Source: Cohaesibacter haloalkalitolerans (lineage in GTDB: Bacteria; Pseudomonadota; Alphaproteobacteria; Rhizobiales; Cohaesibacteraceae). Taken from it: a stretch of DNA of 64,000 nucleotides. A program made the position numbers and the translations under genes. The stretch is taken from the NCBI RefSeq assembly GCF_003574655.1, contig NZ_QNUM01000008.1, positions 62,001-126,000 on the forward strand, read 5' to 3'. The notes beneath the pieces are model-generated. The model saw only the letters and a list, made by a program, of their open reading frames with translations, was not told the origin of the DNA and searched no databases. This document shows positions 57,039 to 64,000 of the stretch, piece after piece. Within the stretch, counting starts at the first letter, position 1. Each line of letters begins with the position of its first letter.

Positions 57039-58487
57039 TCAGGCTATTCCGCCGAAGCAGAGATATTTGATTTCAGTGAATTCCTCGATGCCATAGCGGG
57101 AGCCTTCCCGGCCGAGGCCGGAGGATTTGATGCCGCCAAACGGGGCTTCTGCCGTCGAGATCAGGCCGGTGTTGATGCCGACCATGCCGTATTCAAGCTG
57201 TTCCCCGACCTTCCAGGCGCGCGCCAGATCGCGGGTATAGAAATAGGACGCCAGACCGAATTCGGTATCGTTGGACATAGCAACGACGTCTGCGTCTTCT
57301 TCGAAACGGAACAATGGAGCGACCGGGCCGAAGGTTTCCTCGGATGCGATGGCCATATCCTGTGTGACACCGGTCAAGACTGTCGGCTCAAAGAACGTCC
57401 CACCCAGCGCATGGACAGAGCCGCCGCACATGACGCTTGCCCCTTTGCTTGTGGCATCGGCGATGTGTTCCTCGACCTTGGCAATGGCGTTGTCGTCAAT
57501 CAGCGGCCCGAAGACTATGTCTTGCTCAAGGCCGTTGCCGACCTTCAGGGTCGAGAGCTTTGCTCCAAGCTTTTGCGCGAAGGCATCATAGACGCCGGAC
57601 TGGACATAGATCCGGTTGGCGCAGACGCAGGTTTGACCGTTGTTGCGGAATTTGGAGATGATCGCTCCTTCGACAGCAGCATCCAGATCCGCATCATCAA
57701 ACACGATGAACGGCGCATTGCCCCCAAGCTCCAACGCCAGTTTCTTGACCGTTGGTGCGCACTGTCGCATCAGCTCCACCCCGACCTGCGTCGAGCCGGT
57801 GAAGGTCAGCTTGCGAACCGTTTCACTGCCGGTCATCACCGCCCCAATGGCCCGCGCAGGCCCGGTAATGACCGACAGCAAACCGTCAGGAAGCCCCGCA
57901 CGCTGCGCCAGAACGGCCAGCGCAATGGCGGAAAAGGGCGTCTGCTCGGCAGGCTTGAGCACCATGGCACATCCGACAGCCAGTGCAGGGCCCGCCTTGC
58001 GGGTGATCATGGCATTGGGGAAGTTCCACGGCGTAATCGCCGCAACGACCCCAATCGGCTGCTTGATGACGACAATCCGCTTGTCAGCTGCATGACCGGG
58101 GATCACATCGCCATAGACCCTGCGGGCTTCCTCGGCAAACCATTCGATGAAAGATGCACCATAGAGGATCTCGCCCTTCGCTTCCGCCAGTGGTTTGCCC
58201 TGTTCCAGCGTCAGGATCAGAGCCAGATCGTCCACATTCTCGATGATCAGATCGTACCAGCGCCGCAGGATGACAGACCGTTCCTTGGCCGTTCTGGCTG
58301 CCCATTGCTTCTGCGCATCATCTGCCGCCTTGATGGCAGCTTCCGTCTCAGTGGCACCAAGGCTTGGCACATGACCAATGGTCTCGCCCGTCGCCGGGTT
58401 GGTGACTTTGATCCCCGTCTCATCGGCTGGGATCCACTGGCTCCCCACGAGCGCTGCCTGTTTGAGCAATTCCGGATCTTTGAGCAT
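57039..58487 (-). CDS. gabD: NAD(P)-dependent succinate-semialdehyde dehydrogenase
   Basis: A 482-residue aldehyde dehydrogenase with catalytic Cys in NGQTCVCANRIYVQ and Glu in LALELGGNAPF, and the GabD phrases GVVAAITPWNFPNAMITRK and PFGGIKSSGLGREGSRYGIE. The start at MLKDPELLKQ fits the family; 16 further codons are open. Its job is to oxidise the succinate semialdehyde released by HpaI to succinate, which completes the route to central metabolism. Confidence 0.9.
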   Translation of the reverse strand: MLKDPELLKQAALVGSQWIPADETGIKVTNPATGETIGHVPSLGATETEAAIKAADDAQKQWAARTAKERSVILRRWYDLIIENVDDLALILTLEQGKPLAEAKGEILYGASFIEWFAEEARRVYGDVIPGHAADKRIVVIKQPIGVVAAITPWNFPNAMITRKAGPALAVGCAMVLKPAEQTPFSAIALAVLAQRAGLPDGLLSVITGPARAIGAVMTGSETVRKLTFTGSTQVGVELMRQCAPTVKKLALELGGNAPFIVFDDADLDAAVEGAIISKFRNNGQTCVCANRIYVQSGVYDAFAQKLGAKLSTLKVGNGLEQDIVFGPLIDDNAIAKVEEHIADATSKGASVMCGGSVHALGGTFFEPTVLTGVTQDMAIASEETFGPVAPLFRFEEDADVVAMSNDTEFGLASYFYTRDLARAWKVGEQLEYGMVGINTGLISTAEAPFGGIKSSGLGREGSRYGIEEFTEIKYLCFGGIA

Positions 58488-58549
58488 CAGACTTTCCTTG
58501 TTTCGAACTGCCCGGGAAGGGCCAATGTGGCCCATCCCGAACCATCAAC

Positions 58550-59530
58550 TCACGGGGCGATGATCGGGCTTGCGGCCAGATCGCTCTGTTTCGGCTCAAG
58601 GCCATCGAACAGCGAGCCATGCTCGAACCAGGAGCGTGGGGCCGGTGCGCCCCAGAGGGTCTGGCGCTGCGGATCCTTCAGATCCCACTTGATGGCCTCA
58701 AGGTCTGGATCAACCGTCTGATAGTCGGAGCAATAGATCTCGATGCGGTGCCCGTCCGGATCAAGGATGTAGAGGAAGAAGGCATTGGAAATGCCGTGTC
58801 GGCCCGGTCCGCGCTCGATGTTGCCGACATATCCGGTGGTCGCCATCAGATCGCACAGATCGATGATGTTGAGCGGCGTCGGAACCCAGAATGCCGTATG
58901 GTGCAGGCGCGGCCCCAGACCGTTGGTGAAGGCGATGTCATGGACGCCGCCCTTGCGGTGCGTCCAGGCAGCCCACAGCTTGCCGCTTTCTTCGTCCTCG
59001 GTATATTCGGTCACCCTGAAGCCGAGTTCATTGTAGAATGCCACGCTGTCATCGACCGAAGAGGAGAAGCAGTTGAAGTGGTCGATGCGCAGCGGCTTCA
59101 CACCCTTGTAGAGCTCGTATTTCTGGTGGATGGGGGCCAGACGGTCCATCTTGAAATAGAACTCGATCGGCATGCCGAAATTGTCGACGGTTGCCAGTGT
59201 GCGTCCCTGATAGGCCCGCTCGACCCAGGCGACCGGATGGCCCTTCTGTTTGAACCAGGCGAATGCCTTGTCGAGTTCTTCCTCGGCAAACACCTTGAAC
59301 GACAGGCTCTGAACCTCACTCTTGTCCGCTTTGCTCAGGACCAGGCAGTGATGTCCTCGCTCTTCAAGCGCGCGCAGATAGACGGCCTCATCCGTTTCAT
59401 CGGTGACCTGCAGGCCAAGAATGTCGACATAGAAACGGCGACTGGCGGCCAGATCCTTGACGCCGAACACAACATGGCTAAGGCGCAGAATATTGAAGGG
59501 CGGGTATAGATTGGGTGCTGGAATTGGCAT
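58550..59530 (-). CDS. Homoprotocatechuate 2,3-dioxygenase, VOC (type I) family
   Basis: A 326-residue two-module extradiol dioxygenase of the vicinal-oxygen-chelate fold, like the Brevibacterium and Arthrobacter homoprotocatechuate enzymes. The iron triad is visible: His 151 (RIDHFNCF), His 210 or 211 (RLHHTAFWV) and Glu 264 (DPDGHRIEIY). The start at MPIPAPNLYP follows GGGAGAGAG; upstream open codons are not family-like. It lies between gabD and hpaE in the main hpa operon and does the same reaction as the unrelated HpaD 7 kb away. Confidence 0.92.
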   Translation of the reverse strand: MPIPAPNLYPPFNILRLSHVVFGVKDLAASRRFYVDILGLQVTDETDEAVYLRALEERGHHCLVLSKADKSEVQSLSFKVFAEEELDKAFAWFKQKGHPVAWVERAYQGRTLATVDNFGMPIEFYFKMDRLAPIHQKYELYKGVKPLRIDHFNCFSSSVDDSVAFYNELGFRVTEYTEDEESGKLWAAWTHRKGGVHDIAFTNGLGPRLHHTAFWVPTPLNIIDLCDLMATTGYVGNIERGPGRHGISNAFFLYILDPDGHRIEIYCSDYQTVDPDLEAIKWDLKDPQRQTLWGAPAPRSWFEHGSLFDGLEPKQSDLAASPIIAP

Positions 59531-59653
59531 GTTTCTCTCTCCCATGGACACCATCAGGTGTCGAAAATCTTGTTTGCGGCTCTCGCTGGAGCTCTTGATT
59601 GAAGGTTGATGGGGCGGGCTTGCCCACCCCAAAGGGCACTCGGTCCGGGCAGG

Positions 59654-61162
59654 TCAGCCCAGCCGAGGCACTTTGTGATGCTGCCTTGGGAAGCAAACAT
59701 TGACAGTTTCCATGTAGAAATCGAACGACCAGTCGCCGCCATCACGGCCGATGCCCGAGGCCTTGACGCCCCCGAACGGGGATGGCAGATGGCGTACGTT
59801 TTCGGAGTTCACCCACATCATGCCGGCTTCGAGATTGTCCGTCATGCGCATGGCGCGGTCGAGATCGCTTGTCCAGAGATAGGCGGCGAGGCCATACTGG
59901 ACGTCGTTGGCAAGCGCCAAGGCCTCGTCTTCGTCCTTGAAGGGAATGGCCGTCAGAACGGGACCGAAGATCTCTTCCTGAGCAATGGCCATGCCGTTGT
60001 TGGCACCGGTGAACAGGGTTGGACTGACATAGCAACCAGCGTCTCCGACCTTCTGGCCACCTGCTGCGATGGTTGCTCCCTCCTCGCGTGCCTTGGCGAA
60101 ATAGGACAGCACCTTTTCCTCATGCACCGGATGGATGAGCGGGCCAACGACCGTTTCAGGGTCGAGCGGATGACCGACCTTGATGCTCTTGGCAACTTCG
60201 GCCACCTTGGCGGTGAACTCTTCATAGATGCTTTCCTGCACCAACAGACGCGAGGACGAGGTGCAGCGCTCACCGTTCAGCGAATAGATCATGAAGGTTG
60301 CAGCGTTCACGGCACGATCAAGATCCGCATCGTCAAACACGATCACCGGGTTTTTGCCGCCAAGTTCGAAATGGAACCGCTTCAAGGTATCGGCCCCCTG
60401 ACGCATGATGTGCGACCCGGTGCGGCTTTCACCAACGAAGGCAATGGCCTTGATGTCGGGATGCTCGGTAAGCGCCTTGCCGGCACTGTCGCCAAACCCG
60501 TTGACGAGGTTGAGCACGCCTTTTGGCAGACCTGCCTCTTCCGCGATCTCGACAAGCAGCTTGGCGGTCATGGGCGAGAATTCGGCGGGCTTATGCACCA
60601 CGGTGCAGCCTGCAGCCAGAGCCGGGGCGATCTTCCAGGTTGACAGCATGAACGGCGTGTTCCATGGCGTGATGACACCGATCGGCCCGATCGGGCGGCG
60701 GGACGTTACGTTCATCTGGTTTGGATTGCGCAGCGCCAGGCCATCTTCTGCAGAAGGAGCCTGATCGGCAAAGAAGCGGAAATTCGCAGCGCCACGCACA
60801 GCAGCCTTCGACATGAACCGAAGCGCCTGCCCGGTATCCATGCACTCGGTAAAAGCAACTTCCTCGGCTCTGGCCTCAATGGCTTCCGCTACCTTGATCA
60901 GAATGGCCTTGCGGTCCTTGCCCGGCATCTTCGACCAGCTGGCAAAGGCGGCCTTGGCGGCTGCAACGGCAGCGTCAATGTCGGATGCATCCCCCTTGGC
61001 AACCTGCGCCAACACGGATCCGTCAACGGGCGAGATGGTTTCGAAGGTCGCACCGGAGTTCGCTGGCACACTGGCCCCGGCGATGTGGTTCATCACGCCG
61101 GTTTCGCGGAATTTGGCAAGATAGCCTTGGGCTTTGGCTAGGTTTTCATCAAGAGCGCTCAT
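59654..61162 (-). CDS. hpaE: 5-carboxymethyl-2-hydroxymuconate semialdehyde dehydrogenase
   Basis: HpaE oxidises the ring-fission aldehyde to 5-carboxymethyl-2-hydroxymuconate. The 502-residue aldehyde dehydrogenase has the HpaE phrases GPIGVITPWNTPFMLSTWK, VHKPAEFSPMTAKLL, catalytic Glu in FELGGKNPVIVF and Cys in LNGERCTSSSRLLV, and ends GRDGGDWSFDFYMETVNVC. The start is at MSALDENLAK; the frame is open 12 codons further. hpaF ends ten bases upstream. Confidence 0.94.
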   Translation of the reverse strand: MSALDENLAKAQGYLAKFRETGVMNHIAGASVPANSGATFETISPVDGSVLAQVAKGDASDIDAAVAAAKAAFASWSKMPGKDRKAILIKVAEAIEARAEEVAFTECMDTGQALRFMSKAAVRGAANFRFFADQAPSAEDGLALRNPNQMNVTSRRPIGPIGVITPWNTPFMLSTWKIAPALAAGCTVVHKPAEFSPMTAKLLVEIAEEAGLPKGVLNLVNGFGDSAGKALTEHPDIKAIAFVGESRTGSHIMRQGADTLKRFHFELGGKNPVIVFDDADLDRAVNAATFMIYSLNGERCTSSSRLLVQESIYEEFTAKVAEVAKSIKVGHPLDPETVVGPLIHPVHEEKVLSYFAKAREEGATIAAGGQKVGDAGCYVSPTLFTGANNGMAIAQEEIFGPVLTAIPFKDEDEALALANDVQYGLAAYLWTSDLDRAMRMTDNLEAGMMWVNSENVRHLPSPFGGVKASGIGRDGGDWSFDFYMETVNVCFPRQHHKVPRLG

Positions 61163-61172
61163 GGATCGTCCT

Positions 61173-61562
61173 TTAATTCTGGCCTGATAGGCGGGCATGA
61201 ATAGGTGTGTCTTTCCAGCTCAGGTCTGGGTTGATGACACGGATTTCGAGGGAAAGCGCAAAGTGCGTCGTGGCCAAGGGCTGTGCGAGAGCTTCTCTGA
61301 CCGCCGCAAAAATCTCATCCCCTGCGGACTTGAGCTGTGCGGTCGAGCGTCCAGCGCCAACCGACAAGGTCAACGCTGCAAAATCATTCTGTGGCAGTCC
61401 GTCAGCGACAATGGCATAGTCGGCCTTATAGGCGCGAACGCGTATCCCTGCCTTGGGAAAGATCCCGGTTTTTAGCATCGCCTGATAGGCAGCCTGACAT
61501 AGCTCCGCCATGTCAGCACGGCTCTCCAGCCCCGCTGAATATTCGATTTTTAGGTGTGGCAC
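61173..61562 (-). CDS. hpaF: 5-carboxymethyl-2-hydroxymuconate delta-isomerase
   Basis: A 129-residue tautomerase-fold isomerase whose N-terminal proline (exposed after Met removal) is the catalytic base. A GTG start followed directly by PHLKIEYSAGLE gives exactly that proline, and it is preceded by GGGAGGAAATC, so I reject the ATGs upstream that the frame also allows. It is the first gene of the hpaFE operon, starting 17 bases after the operator site. Confidence 0.92.
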   Translation of the reverse strand: MPHLKIEYSAGLESRADMAELCQAAYQAMLKTGIFPKAGIRVRAYKADYAIVADGLPQNDFAALTLSVGAGRSTAQLKSAGDEIFAAVREALAQPLATTHFALSLEIRVINPDLSWKDTPIHARLSGQN

Positions 61563-61578
61563 GATTTCCTCCCAGATA

Positions 61579-61599
61579 ATACTTAACATGTTAAATTTA
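61579..61599. promoter_or_regulatory. Candidate HpaR operator between hpaF and hpaR
   Basis: A 12-bp palindrome TTAACATGTTAA inside 21 bases that are identical to 48035-48055. It lies 17 bp before the hpaF start and 131 bp before hpaR, so it can serve the catabolic operon and autoregulation. Confidence 0.68.
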
Positions 61600-61729
61600 T
61601 CTGTTATTGTCAATCTGACCACTATTCAATTTTAGTCTAGTGTTACAAACTCGCGGAATTTGCGATTGTGCATCGATTTCTGAATGTTTCTCGACGACTG
61701 AAATGATTACGCCCAAGGAGTTTAGGGAG

Positions 61730-62194
61730 ATGACAAAACAACCGTCCCGAGCAGGTCTGGAACTTAGCCAGACTCAAAGAACGTTGCCAATCGCCCTATT
61801 GCGCGCGCGGGAAGCCGTGATGGACTACTTCAGGCCATTGCTGGCGGAACATGATGTCACCGAACAACAATGGCGGGTCATGCGCGTGCTGGATGAAGTC
61901 GGCACGGTCGACGCGAGCTTTCTGGCGCGACAGGCCTGTATTCTGGCTCCATCGCTTACCCGCATCATGAGAACCCTGGAAGCGCGCGGCTTTGTGGAAG
62001 TGAGCAGGGACACGGCAGATGGCAGACGCACATTGGTGTGTTTGAGTGAGGAAGGACGCCAATTCATCCGGAAGCTGGCGCCGGCAAGCGCCAGGATTTA
62101 TCAAGACATCGAAAGCAAGATTGGATGCGAACGAATTAGTACGCTGCTCGATGAGATCGAAATCCTGCTCGAATCCCTCAGTTCGGAATCATGA
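61730..62194 (+). CDS. hpaR: MarR family repressor HpaR
   Basis: HpaR represses homoprotocatechuate operons and is released by the aromatic acid. The 154-residue product, started at MTKQPSRAGLELSQTQRTLP, has the HpaR-specific TLPIALLRAREAVMDYFRPL opening and a MarR winged helix (TEQQWRVMRVLDEVGTVDAS, SLTRIMRTLEARGFVEVSRD). AAGGAG and GGGAG lie before this ATG; the frame is open 30 codons further, with an alternative Met at 61703. It is divergent from the hpa operon and faces the operator. Confidence 0.9.
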   Translation: MTKQPSRAGLELSQTQRTLPIALLRAREAVMDYFRPLLAEHDVTEQQWRVMRVLDEVGTVDASFLARQACILAPSLTRIMRTLEARGFVEVSRDTADGRRTLVCLSEEGRQFIRKLAPASARIYQDIESKIGCERISTLLDEIEILLESLSSES

Positions 62195-62412
62195 TTATTT
62201 CAAGACATTGGCGCGATCAAATAACCCCGTTTTCAAAGGGATAGCAGCTTCGCTCAACTGATGCCTGAAACATCGCCACTGCATTCCATAGGCAGTCGAC
62301 ACGGCGACAGATTTCTATCTGTTGATGGCATGTGGGAAAAGCCGCGTCTGGGCACATTCAATGCCCTTGTGAGAGGTTTTGACGAAGTGTCCGGCCACAC
62401 CGGCACTCCGCC

Positions 62413-62643
62413 TTACTCATCATTCGAATTCTTGCAGGCTTTTTCAGAGGGACGATAAGCCCCCCCAAGGCTATCGAGCAAGCCGAGGCTCGCACCAGAC
62501 ACACCACGAGCATTTTCCAATACCTCTGGAAAGGCATCGTAAGCAGCAACGCTATACCCATGCTCGACAAGATTGGCCGCCAGGTTGCGTCCCACGTCTC
62601 GAAGCCATGTTATAGCAATGTCCGCAGGTTTGCTGGCTTGCAC
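62413..62643 (-). pseudogene. Possible remnant of 6-phosphogluconate dehydrogenase (gnd)
   Basis: The 76 codons open with ADIAITWLRDVGRNLAANLV then EHGYSVAAYD, close to the N-terminal nucleotide-binding region of Gnd (usual ADIGLxGLAVMGxNL...). The first glycines of the fingerprint are missing, and after about 50 residues the frame leaves the family and ends. It lies just downstream of edd, a natural neighbour for gnd in sugar-acid catabolism. The evidence is a short match, so it could be chance. The other parts of 62195-62682 show nothing. Confidence 0.42.
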
Positions 62644-62682
62644 CGATCGTCACCTCAAATCTTCCCGCTTTGACGAGCGCTC

Positions 62683-64000
62683 TCATAAGGAAGAAATTGC
62701 TCCTTTGTTGGCAGGGCCGATTGATTTTCTGAAGCTGGAGAACAGGTCCCGTCCCATGCCGTCATAATTGGCCGCAAGGTCTGGTGTGATTACCGGCCGC
62801 TCCAGGACTTTTGGATCCAGTATTTCCAGCTTGCCTTCATTGGCGTCAATACGCACGATATCGCCGTCTTGAAGCTGGGCAATTGCCCCGCCATCGCAGG
62901 CCTCCGGACAGATATGGATGGCCGCGGGCACCTTCCCCGAAGCTCCAGACATGCGCCCATCAGTCAGCAACGCCACCTTGAACCCTTTATCCTGCAGCAC
63001 GGACAACATGGGGGTGAGATTGTGCAACTCGGGCATGCCGTTTGCTTTGGGGCCTTGATAGCGAACAACAACGATGACGTCCTTGTTCAGATCCCCGCTC
63101 TGAAATGCCGTCTTCACATCATCCTGATTGTGGAACACCGCAACAGGCGCTTCAATGGAATGCCTTTCAGCAGCAACCGCCGAAACTTTCATGACACCCT
63201 CGCCAATGTTGCCCTTGAGCGTTTTGATTCCACCTGATTTCTGGAAAGGCTGATCAATCGTGGCGATGATTTTGGGGTCCAGTGGCACGTTGCTGTCCCA
63301 GCCCCAGCGAACACGTCCCTGCTCGTCGAGCTTAGGCTCCTTTGTATAGTGTTCGATGCCTTCGCCCATGACGGTTTGCACATCTTCATGGAGAAGGCCG
63401 CCCTTGATCAACTGGCCAACAACACACGGCAGCCCGCCAGCTGCGTGAAAATGGTTTACATCGGCCAGACCATTGGGATAGACCCGTGCAAGCAGCGGGG
63501 TGATTGCCGAGATGTCGGAAAAATCCTGCCAGGTGAGTTCGATACCTGCAACGCGTGCCATGGCAACAAGATGAAGCAGGTGATTGGTCGAACCACCCGT
63601 GGCATTGAGCCCGACGATGCCATTGACGAGGGCCTTCTCATCGAAAATGCGAGCAAAGGGTATGAATTCGTCGCCCTTGTTTGTTATCTGCAACGCCCGC
63701 TCGACAGAGGCTTTCGTGATGGCGGCACGCATTTCCGTGTTCGGGTTGACGAAGCTGGAACCGGACATTTGCAGCCCCAAGAACTCCATGAGCATCTGGT
63801 TGGTATTTGCCGTTCCATAAAATGTGCAAGTCCCCGGGGCATGATAGGACGCCATCTCCGACTTGAGCAGCTCCTCACGGCCAACGATCCCCTTGGCAAA
63901 ATCCTGCCGCACCCGAGCCTTCTCGGCATTTGCCAAGCCTGATGTCATGGGCCCCGCAGGGAGAAAGACCGCAGGGAGATGGCCAAACGCTGCCGCTGCC
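62683..64000 (-). CDS. edd: Phosphogluconate dehydratase (3' part, runs off the window)
   Basis: Edd dehydrates 6-phosphogluconate in the Entner-Doudoroff pathway. The visible 438 codons include [58 protein letters not shown] and the closing [12 protein letters not shown]. The Met at 63948 is internal: upstream codons still read [15 protein letters not shown], the conserved Edd region, so the true start lies beyond 64000. It is related in fold to ilvD at 27.8 kb. Confidence 0.95.
   Translation of the reverse strand, partial: AAAAFGHLPAVFLPAGPMTSGLANAEKARVRQDFAKGIVGREELLKSEMASYHAPGTCTFYGTANTNQMLMEFLGLQMSGSSFVNPNTEMRAAITKASVERALQITNKGDEFIPFARIFDEKALVNGIVGLNATGGSTNHLLHLVAMARVAGIELTWQDFSDISAITPLLARVYPNGLADVNHFHAAGGLPCVVGQLIKGGLLHEDVQTVMGEGIEHYTKEPKLDEQGRVRWGWDSNVPLDPKIIATIDQPFQKSGGIKTLKGNIGEGVMKVSAVAAERHSIEAPVAVFHNQDDVKTAFQSGDLNKDVIVVVRYQGPKANGMPELHNLTPMLSVLQDKGFKVALLTDGRMSGASGKVPAAIHICPEACDGGAIAQLQDGDIVRIDANEGKLEILDPKVLERPVITPDLAANYDGMGRDLFSSFRKSIGPANKGAISSL

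Noticed and set aside
62261-62458. Small plus-strand frame after hpaR as a gene
   Set aside because: 65 codons without a ribosome-binding site or recognisable sequence, overlapping the possible gnd remnant on the other strand.

Overview
This is one contiguous stretch of a motile, free-living alphaproteobacterium, most likely in the order Hyphomicrobiales (Rhizobiales). The evidence is the fliFGHN-flbD-flhA flagellar block, a CtrA master regulator next to its phosphotransferase gene chpT, an EipA/DUF1134 protein, and the aspartate-semialdehyde route to spermidine. I cannot name the genus. No prophage, insertion sequence, CRISPR array or rRNA gene was seen. There is one tRNA gene, tRNA-Glu(CTC).

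Layout. 1-7.8 kb: flagellar operon fliF-fliG-fliH-fliN-flbD-flhA, preceded by two exact CtrA boxes (TTAA-N7-TTAAC) and a 19-bp inverted repeat (CTAGG-N9-CCTAG). The repeat recurs twice between fliI and ctrA. 7.9-11 kb (minus strand): fliI-fliJ, hemG and a small membrane protein. 11.3-19.2 kb: ctrA, then on the minus strand chpT and a compact chemotaxis operon cheA-cheW-cheY-cheB-cheR with a hybrid CheA. 19.4-29.6 kb: mostly housekeeping genes (YHS protein, EipA, a membrane coiled-coil protein, an ABC-F ATPase, prfC, a secreted protein, ilvD). 30.2-35.7 kb: a full arginine-to-spermidine cluster (speA, carboxyspermidine dehydrogenase, nspC, speB) behind a structured leader that ends in an intrinsic terminator. 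35.8-38.4 kb: small genes and the tRNA. 38.8-43.1 kb: a MarR-type regulator facing a fused 5-oxoprolinase/hydantoinase. 43.4-45.3 kb: four broken genes joined end to end, then an intact M20 peptidase. 46.9-62.2 kb: an aromatic-acid catabolic island for homoprotocatechuate (3,4-dihydroxyphenylacetate) meta-cleavage with a TRAP transporter. 62.4-64 kb: a probable 6-phosphogluconate dehydrogenase remnant and the 3' part of edd, which runs off the window.

How it works together. In the catabolic island, the ring of 3,4-dihydroxyphenylacetate is opened by one of two unrelated extradiol dioxygenases (a LigB-type HpaD and a VOC-type enzyme). HpaE, HpaF, HpaG, HpaH and HpaI then convert the product to pyruvate and succinate semialdehyde, and a GabD-like dehydrogenase makes succinate. 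A TRAP system (DctPQM plus a second, near-duplicate DctP) probably imports the acid. A MobA-like FAD hydroxylase takes the place where hpaBC would be expected, which suggests an entry substrate hydroxylated at position 3. A palindrome close to TTAACATGTTAA lies before each of the four transcription units and beside hpaR, so HpaR is the likely common repressor.

The most notable items are this two-dioxygenase island with its shared operator and unusual hydroxylase, the speA leader, the chain of fused gene fragments at 43.4-45.3 kb, and the 19-bp repeat shared by the flagellar and ctrA promoters.
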